64,000 bases of DNA from Cordilura impudica (lineage: Eukaryota; Arthropoda; Insecta; Diptera; Scathophagidae). Of the stretch, positions 56,903 through 64,000 are shown one piece after another. A program made the position numbers and the translations under genes. How positions within the stretch are numbered: the stretch's first letter is position 1; every line of letters begins with the position of its first letter. The stretch spans positions 136,257,094-136,321,093 of the forward strand of contig OY821519.1 of the NCBI GenBank assembly GCA_963682025.1, read 5' to 3'. The notes under the pieces were generated by a model. The model saw only the letters and a program-made list of their open reading frames with translations, ran no database searches and was not told the DNA's origin.

Positions 56903-59900
56903 ATGGACTCTGCTGGTATTGGCGGGAATAATCTACATGAAGTTCATCATCAACCAGAATGTGCATTGCTCTTCAAAACTTTAGAAAACATTTGGCACAA
57001 TTATTTACAGGCCTTCAATGATGTCGATGTCAAGGTAATTTTATGATTTTATTTTTTACATCACATATGAACATATCGTCAGAACTATAACGTTTTTTTC
57101 ACAACAATTTGTGCTGTATTGATTCATAGATAAGAGTGACAATTTTGAATAAATTTTATTGCATCGAAAATGTTTTTAAAATTGAATTTTTATTTATTAA
57201 AAATTTTTCATGAATATTGAAATGTTTCATATGACATTTTAAATATTTTACGTTGTATATTGGAAATGTAATTTTAAAGTTTACACGTAAAACAAAAACA
57301 TGTATAGTTTGAGTTTTGTATGGCTTAACAATTTGTCATATTTTTCTTGATAAAAACTAAAATTGATTGGAAGTAATTAAAAAACAAACTGTAGTTCTGA
57401 CTGTTGTGTTATTATTTAAATTTTTTTGTTTTTATTAAAATAATTTTTTCTTTTGTATATATTTTTAGCAACATTGGTTACAACTATTTTTATATAATTT
57501 TCATTTTGTTTCCAAGGAATTACTAGAAAATGATGATTTTAAAAGGTAGTGTAAAAAAGTACTTAAAATACAGTTATTTGAAATTAATGCAAAATTCTTA
57601 TTTCGTTAATATAGTGATTAAAATTGTTTATATTTGCAATAGATTGTAGTAAAGGAAAGGAATCAGTACATATTGCAAATTTACCATTGTTTTGACTCAC
57701 ATATTTAATTCCTTCAGAGATAGCTATTAGTTCGGCAGAGTATATAGGATTAAATTTGGGTAGGATAGCATATTTGATTACTCTATCATCTGTAGTTATG
57801 CTGAAGGAAGTGGACGTATCAGATTTTGATCCGTCAGTGTAAAGTGTATCTTTTAGTTCATTGAATAACATTATGTATTGGTGTGGGCTAGAAATAGATT
57901 TGGTGTAGTAATGAAGGGAAGTGTTAATAGTGTTTTCTTTGAGAAACCATGGAGGATATTGTTTGCCGCTGGGCTTTATTATGCTGAGAGGAAGCTGTAG
58001 TTTAATACAATTTTCTATTGTGCGATATATAGACGACGCTATTCTTGGAATTTTTTTGGAAGTCTTGCATTTTTGAACAATTAAAAAATAGGAGTGTTTA
58101 TGCTGAAAGCTAGTGATTTCAAATGTTTGGTAGTTAAAATTGTTGTCTGTGTTTCTAGAGTTGCTATGTTAGATTCAAAAAGCATGTTTTTGATTGGGGT
58201 TGAACGAAAAGCACCCAGTTGAACGAAAAGCAAATCTCACTGCAAAATTAATTATGGTCTTAAGCTTCCGTAATTTCGAATTTGGAGAATGACCATAGAT
58301 CACTAGTGCGTAGTTAATTTTTGATAGGAGAATAGATTTGATGATTGAAATAATAGTGAATGTATTACAGTTCATTTTGGGGTTTGAGAAGGACTTTATG
58401 ATATTAAGACGATTTGATAAAGAAGAAACTAAATAATCGATATGGTGTTTCCAACTGTATCTTTTGTTTATATGTAGACCAAGTATCCTCATAGATTCAA
58501 CTTGGTTTAAAATTGTTGAAGAAGAGTTTATAGTGCACATACAGTTTTTTTTTTTTTTTGCGGCATATATGGATAGTTTTACATTTTGAGACAGAAAGAA
58601 TTGCACCTGATATCGTTGACCATTCATCTATATCATTAAATAGACGGTTTAGGTTGATTGTCGGATTTTTCCTTTTGTTTGATTTTATAATTAGGTTAAA
58701 ATCGTCAGCATAAGCCACAAAATCGATTTCCTTGTGCATAGAAGAAATTGAGCATAATTTATTGTAGGCAATTAGGAATAGTGTAACTGACAATGGTGAA
58801 CCGTGTGGTATACTATTAGATAAAGGGTGGAGGGTAGAGTGACATCTGCCTGTACGTACTACTATTTTCCTATTAGACATAAAGTTTCTAATATAATTAA
58901 TTATATTAGGACCCATTTTCCACATAGTGAGCTGATCGATTACTGCATGTATACCAATTCTATCAAAAGCACTCTCAAAGTCTAGTGATATTATTGAGAC
59001 ATGTTTACGTGCTGATAGGCTAGTTACAATAGAGAATCAATTGTGGATTTTCCTCTTCGAAACCCGAATTGACGGCTATCTAGAAGTTTATGTGATTGCA
59101 TAAACCACCAGAGTCTGTTAGCTATTATTTTATCCATTACTTTTGATATGCTTGAGTTTAGCGAAATTGGTCTATAAGATTTTAACAAAGTTTTATTGGA
59201 ACCTGGTTTGAATATTGGTATTACAATACTGTTCTTATATTGTTGTGGAATATATGTATTAAAAATTGTGTTGTACAAAGATAGTAGCCGTTGTTTCATT
59301 GTTAGCGGATAGAAAATAGTTTATGTCAGTTAAACAATTCATACGTATGAAAAACTAATGCCGTTTTCTTTTCTGAAAAAAAAAATGTCGCATTTTATTT
59401 GCATTTTTTTTCTGAATTAAGAACAACCTTATGTTTTACATCAATCGGAAGGTCTCAAAGTCGAGCCCTGGTAAATCGCAAAAAATTGCAGCCATTGACT
59501 TCTTTCACGTCATAGTTTGAGAATATTTCCCCATTGTTCCCCCTTTTTTTTTTGAATATTTACACCCTATAACTTCAAAGAGGATAATAATCCAAATTTT
59601 TTGCATTTTATTAATACAGCACTTTGAGACCTTTTGATTGATGTATAAGATAAGTTTTCTCTTAATTCAGAATATATAAAAAAATATGCTTTTCGAAAAG
59701 AGTGCAAATAAAATGCGACATTTTTTGCCAAAAAAGAAAACGGAATAAGGTTTATTTTCAAATTTTTTAATATTGTTCGTATTGAATGTGAAAAATATGA
59801 TAAATTACTGTTTTATTTTTCAATTTAAACAATGTAGTTTTTATAAACTTAACCAAAAGATTCATATAATCACATAAATACGTCAATAGATAGATCATTG

Positions 59901-62900
59901 ACGTTATTTCATATTATACTCGTATTAAATTGTTTTTAAATAAAAAAAAAAGGGAAGACCAAAATTATTCCATTTATATTTTTGTTTGTATACACACATC
60001 CATATATATATAGGTACATATGGCCATTTAATGTGGATTTTTTTAAATTTTGTGTGGTGACTTTTATCAGCCAAAAATTCAAAGGAGGGCTAACGACCAC
60101 TTTTTAAAACTTATAAATATGTAATACGTTAATGATTGATGATCTGTTTCCAAAAACTGACCTCATTTTCAATGGGCGTGGTGGCTTTTAAACTAAAAAC
60201 AGCTTTATCTTCCTATTTCAGACTAAATATGTAGAATTTTACAGGAGCTAACAAAATATAAAGTACATATAGGATAATTAATACGAATTGATTTTTCCTG
60301 ATATATCTTTTGTTCTCAAATGATCACAGAGATTAAAACGGATTACCTGTAACTTAAAACAGAAATATCTTTGTTTTGCTCAGAAATGCTCTAATTTAAA
60401 GCTGATCCTAATGATTTTGAGTATTTTTGTTATAATTCTTATATAAACAATAATTGAGGTTAAATTTAAAATAAAGTACGATATCTTAGCTTTTGTATTG
60501 TTTTGGTGAGTTATGTATTAATTGATGGTTTGAAATTGACTCATTAAATATTATATATACATATATATATATACTAGCTGTTTTTACCCGGTCTTGCCCG
60601 GGATAAAAAGGCATTTGACTTGAAAAATGGTACTTAGTACTTAGTCCCCAATGAACAAATTCCCCAATAAAATGAACTTCTTCCCCAAAAATGTGTATGG
60701 CCAGTAAATTAGAAGTTTTTATAAGATGCTGCAGCAAAAATGCTTCAATAATAAGCTGCGAAACGGCTTAAAGTTTTTTTTTTTAAGTTTATTTATAAAC
60801 ATCAAATATAACGGAATCGTTTGGAAATTAAAGGAAACAGAACATTTAAAAATTGAATTACTTCATTCAATAAGTGATCATCATTGAGCAGAGAAGTCAA
60901 ATTCAAAGAAGTTTCAAAAATGAAAAACTAATGCGACGTTTAAAATTGTGCCGCAAGGTTGTTTTAAGCAACTACTTATAGTATATGTATTGTAATTATT
61001 GCACAAACGTAGATACAATGAATCATAAGACTTTTCCCTGAGCTGTGTTCCACGACCGCGTCGCGTCCGCATCCGTCGCGTCCACGTCCGCGCGCCGCTT
61101 TTCGCGTTTGGCAGCTACTACCCGCGCTACCGCGCAGTTCTCGTTAACTTATTTTAGTCGCTAGAATATATTTTTCAAATCATTTCGATATTTTAGCTGA
61201 GCTGTGTTCCGCGAGCGCGTTGCGTCCGCGCGCCGCTTCCGCGTTTGGCAGCCACACCTGTGCTGCCTGTTGCCAACTTATTTTAATTGGCACCGAAGTG
61301 ATGCTATTGAAAAGAATACTCATTTTAAATGCGTTTATTGTAGGACATATATTGAGAGAAGTATGCAAGTTTTCACTAAAATAAATACTTAACAAAATTC
61401 ATTAAATAAAAATATGTAAAAATTTAAGAATGAATTTGGGGAGTAAGTTAATTTTTTATTTCGTTAAAAAAATGGGGAATTTGTTCATTTCTTTTGGGGA
61501 CCTTTTTTAAATTTAGGGATAAACCAAACTTCAGAGAAATCCGTTGAAAAACACAAACTTGTATAGGGAAGAAATGTACCACACAACAAAAAATTAATTT
61601 TATATGAAAAGTGGGCGTAAAAGTAGGCGTGGTCGGTAAAAATCATATGGCAACCTTCCCTGGAATATGTAGGTACTAAATTTCGGAGAAAGCCGTTGAA
61701 GGATAAAAATTACTATAACGAACAAATATAACAAAAAACAAAAAATTAATTTTATAAAAATGTGGGCGTAAAGGTAAGCGTAGCAAGAAAGATTATAATG
61801 CGACCTTCGCTGGAGTAGAGAGATCACGTTTTCCGAATTTCAGAGAAAGCCATTGAAAAATAAAAGTTTGTATAGCAATCAAACAAAGAAACAAATAAAA
61901 GGAAAAAAATAAATTTTTTATACATAGAAGTGGGCTCAAAGTAGGCGTGGCCTGTAAGAAGCATATGGTGACCTTCCCTGGAGCATAGAGATCGTGTGTA
62001 TCAAATTTCAGAGACATCCCTTGAAAAATAAAGATTTCTATAGTGAACAAATATACCAAAAAACAGAAAATGAATTTTGTATAAAAAGAGGGCGTAAAAG
62101 TAGGCGTGGCCGGCAAGAATCATATGGCGACCTCCCTGGAGTACAGAGATCGTGCGTAGCAAATTTCAGAGAAATCCGTTAAAAAAATTGTGTAGCGAAC
62201 AAATGTACCAAAAAACAGAATGTGAATTGTATACAAAAAGTGGGCGTAAAAATGGGCGTGGCCAGTACGAAGCATATGGCGACCTTTCCTGGAGTACAGA
62301 GATAATGAGTACCAATTTTCAGAGAAATTCGTTGAAAAATAAAAATTTGTATAGCGAACAAATATACAAAAAACAGAAATCCAATTGTATACAAAAAGTG
62401 GGCTTAAAAATGGGAGTGGACAGTACGAAGCATATGACGACCTTTCCTGCAGCACAGATATCGTGTGTACCAAATTTCAGAGAAATCCGTTAAAAAATAA
62501 AAATTTGTATAGCGAACAAATATACCAAAAAACAGAAAACGAATTGTATACAAAAAGTGGGCGTAAAAGTAGACGTGGCCGGCAAGAATCATATGGCGAC
62601 CTTTCCTGGGGTACAGATATCGTGTGTACCAAATTTCAGAGAAATCCGTTCAAAAATAAAAATTTGTATAGCTGTCAAACAAACAAACAGAAAATGAATT
62701 TTATATATATATAGAGTTTTTTATATTTCTTAGTATCTGATTAATAGTTTCTGAGAAATTCGACATAGTTCTAAGGAAGGTGGATATAGCTACTTTTAGT
62801 TGAAAAGTCACGCCCATTGAAAAAAAACATGAAAAATCATATTATCATCAATCTCTTATATATTTTGCATAAATTTTTTTTATATTCCGATATCCCCTTT

Positions 62901-64000
62901 GAACTTTTTACTGAAAGTTACCTCACACATTTTTTATAAACACACAGGTAGCCATATTTTCATTGCCACATACTTAATATATTTACGTTCATCACTCATT
63001 CATTGACTCGCATCCTTAATTTTTTGATATACGTTGGTGCTAAATGGTTTATGATCTCGTTTGTATATAATCAACGAACGGGTTAAGGGAAACCCCCCTA
63101 AAACTTTGTAGAAATTTTTCAATAAACTACGAAAGCGTTTGATTGTTATTCTTAGTTTAGTTAGACACTCATATCAATTTTCTTCGTTGATTTAAAATGG
63201 TAGAGTGTGCCTGTGCACATGATACACTATTTTAAATCCAATTATATCTGAGTTAAAATGAATTATTGCTATTCCTATCGATAAGCTTATTTGGAAACAG
63301 AATATTATTGGAAAAATCGCCATCATCAGAACTTATTCATGGATGGTATTGAAAGTCAAATTTCAAATTGTGAAAGGAATCTCTTATCGATTCACATTGC
63401 AATTAATTGTTCGAATTTGAATTCAATTCACTATAATACAAGTACAAACAGATATTTGCCTTGATAGGAGAGTTATTTAGCATACTTGCAATATAGTGTT
63501 TTATTATTTTTATAACACTTCGAACTCTTAAAGTAATTATCAGATAATCTATTGTTTTTCACATTATGTCTGCTGTATTCTTTCAGTTTCTTTAATCCCA
63601 TACCTGAGGAATTATGTTCATTTTTGCTAGAACAAATCTATGAGATAATCAGTAAATCTGAACTTTACTTACCTTCTGTGGTGAATTTAAAACCCGTACA
63701 AACTGATAACAATGATCACAATGTTGATATGGAAGAAAGACAAACTCCGGAGAAAAATAAACAATTTTTACAATTATTAAAAAAGAATCACAATTTTGCA
63801 CAGGTAAGTGATTACAGTAGAGAGAAATTTATGATGTCAAATATTAATATATTATAATTTTCTATTTGGGTAAAACTATATAATAAATTTAAATAAAACT
63901 GAAAAGAAAGTATACACTTTTTGTTGTAGCAACTCATTTACTTAATTTATTTTCAGCTTATCTTAAAGCAACCCAGTGATTGTAGTAAAATAATAGCATT
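56903..64000 (+). CDS. 5' part of an unrecognised host gene (exons 1-4, partial)
   Basis: Exons: 56903-57034 (ATG in TTGCCATGG context), 57469-57545, 63587-63803, 63957->64000 (continues outside). Introns are GT-AG; exon 1/2 and exon 3/4 junctions are phase 0, exon 2/3 is phase 2 and restores Ser. The protein starts MDSAGIGGNNLHEVHHQPEC, then LENIWHNYLQAFNDVDVK, HWLQLFLYNFHFVSKELL, FFNPIPEELCSFLLEQIYEI, and, after a Asn/Asp-rich linker (TDNNDHNVDMEER), KNKQFLQLLKKNHNFAQ. It looks helical and cytoplasmic or nuclear, with no signal peptide or membrane segment in the visible ~135 residues. The reading is consistent across all splice sites. I do not recognise the family. Confidence 0.7.
57584..59299 (-). 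mobile_element. Non-LTR retrotransposon (RNase H-bearing clade), truncated at both ends
   Basis: Minus-strand pieces in order: NSIVIPIFKPGSNKTLLKSY with RPISLNSSISKVMDKIIANR and RQFGFRRGKSTIDSLL; SIISLDFESAFDRI; NSIPHGSPLSVTLFLIAYNK; DFVAYADDFNLIIK (catalytic YADD); MRILGLHINKRYSWKHHIDY; and RNase H (DTLYTDGSKSDTS, NPIYSAELIAISEGIKYV, FAICTDSFPLLQSI). This order is typical of I/Jockey-like LINEs with RNase H. Frameshifts break it. The 3' end is missing and no poly-A was found. Its left edge lies only about 35 bp inside the intron after exon 2 of the host gene. Confidence 0.8.
59357..59747. mobile_element. Foldback/MITE element with ~120-bp inverted arms
   Basis: Left arm: GCCGTTTTCTTTTCTG, AATGTCGCATTTTATTTGCA, CTGAATTAAGA, TACATCAATC, AAGGTCTCAAAG. 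The right arm repeats these in reverse order and complement (CTTTGAGACCTT, GATTGATGTA, TGCAAATAAAATGCGACATT, GAAAACGG). Non-coding; target duplication not determined. Confidence 0.7.
59748..60573. other. Intron 2 sequence without recognised element
   Basis: AT-rich; ends in a (TATA) run at 60550-60572 adjacent to the next element. Confidence 0.45.
61031..61275. repeat. GC-rich duplicated block within element H
   Basis: Two copies of a CpG-rich segment, starting GAGCTGTGTTCC at about 61040 and 61199, each with GCGTCCGCGCGCCGCTT and GCGTTTGGCAGC, then AACTTATTTTA. Strikingly GC-rich in an otherwise roughly 70% AT window, and duplicated at about 160 bp spacing. Open frames here are unlikely to be coding. 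Confidence 0.75.
61550..62710. repeat. Seven ~155-bp tandem units in element H
   Basis: Anchor GTGGGCGTAAAAGTAGGCGT recurs near 61611, 61763, 61930, 62088, 62240, 62398 and 62557. Each unit also has CATATGGCGACCTTCCCTGG, CAAATTTCAGAGAAATCCG and TATAGCGAACAAATATACC. Spacing varies between 152 and 167 bp. Not CRISPR: there are no short identical repeats with unique spacers. Confidence 0.88.
62716..63586. other. 3' part of intron 2 of the 56903 gene
   Basis: AT-rich intron sequence ending in a good acceptor, TGTATTCTTTCAG at 63586. No transposon recognised. Confidence 0.5.

Larger units (their letters stand above)
60574..62715 (-). mobile_element. Helitron-like element H with internal tandem repeats
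   Basis: On the minus strand it ends hairpin CCCGGGCAAGACCGGG, spacer TAAAAACAG, CTAG and then T, a good Helitron 3' terminus. The opposite end begins TCTATATATATAAAATTC; the base before it is C, not the expected A, so this end is less sure. The interior has seven ~155-bp tandem units and a GC-rich duplicated block. No Rep/helicase coding seen, so non-autonomous. Located in intron 2 of the 56903 gene. Confidence 0.65.

Noticed and set aside
61204..61395. Short frames on both strands in the GC-rich block
   Set aside because: GC-rich sequence is poor in stop codons, so open frames are expected; the block is a tandem duplication without protein motif.
61550..62710. Regularly spaced repeats that might suggest a CRISPR-like array, and overlapping frames on both strands
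   Set aside because: Units are ~155 bp, diverge along their whole length, and have no short identical repeat with unique spacers; this is a tandem satellite inside a Helitron-like element of a eukaryote.

Overview
This window is nuclear DNA of a higher (brachyceran) fly. The evidence is the very AT-rich, intron-bearing sequence, GT-AG splice sites, a complete insect-type SCOT gene split over 10.7 kb, and many dipteran repeats: mini-me/DINE-like elements with (GTCY)n runs, HINE-type Helentrons, canonical Helitrons, a rosa-type mariner, Tc1, hAT and PIF/Harbinger relatives. A calyptrate fly (blowfly or house-fly group) is a reasonable guess, but the sequence alone does not fix the species. Nothing bacterial, no CRISPR array and no operon is present.

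Host genes are few. (1) A plus-strand gene of unknown function ends at 25735-26470 (two visible exons, one membrane segment). (2) SCOT (succinyl-CoA:3-ketoacid CoA transferase) is complete on the minus strand in six exons between 44066 and 33410; its 7.6-kb third intron is filled with transposon remains. (3) An isolated minus-strand start exon lies at 46297-46332. It is phase-compatible with SCOT exon 2, but its owner is unknown. (4) The 5' part of an unrecognised plus-strand gene starts at 56903 and runs off the right edge (exons 56903-57034, 57469-57545, 63587-63803, 63957->). A possible membrane-protein fragment at 21982-22250 is weak.

Transposon layout, left to right. 0-6.1 kb: a decayed minus-strand hAT element interrupted by a HINE, by a TAA-flanked MITE and by a 2.7-kb element with ~0.55-kb inverted repeats that carries its own decayed transposase-like gene. 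7.3-8.3 kb: a short hAT relative with an 8-bp target duplication. 9.2-11.5 kb: a Tc1 element with Sleeping-Beauty/Minos-style double repeats, invaded twice by one HINE family in opposite orientations. 11.5-25.3 kb: HINEs, a perfect Helitron, low-complexity arrays and Harbinger-like elements. 26.8-31.7 kb: a copia fragment and a decayed DDE-type element split by a defective Ty3/gypsy element. 35-41.5 kb, inside SCOT intron 3: HINEs, a non-LTR fragment carrying a tRNA-derived SINE, a Tc1 pseudogene and a 5'-truncated LINE. 47.8-49.9 kb: a three-level nest, Helitron containing an inverted Helitron containing an intact DD41D rosa-like mariner. 53-55 kb: an array-bearing repeat with inverted 21-bp minisatellites. 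57.5-62.7 kb, inside an intron: a LINE, a foldback element and a Helitron-like element with ~155-bp tandem repeats and a GC-rich duplication.

The most notable items are the intact rosa transposase, the exact nested-insertion chronology, the two HINE families sharing one architecture, the long-inverted-repeat DDE element of unplaced family, and the possible alternative 5' exon for SCOT. I found no clearly new enzymatic or defence system.
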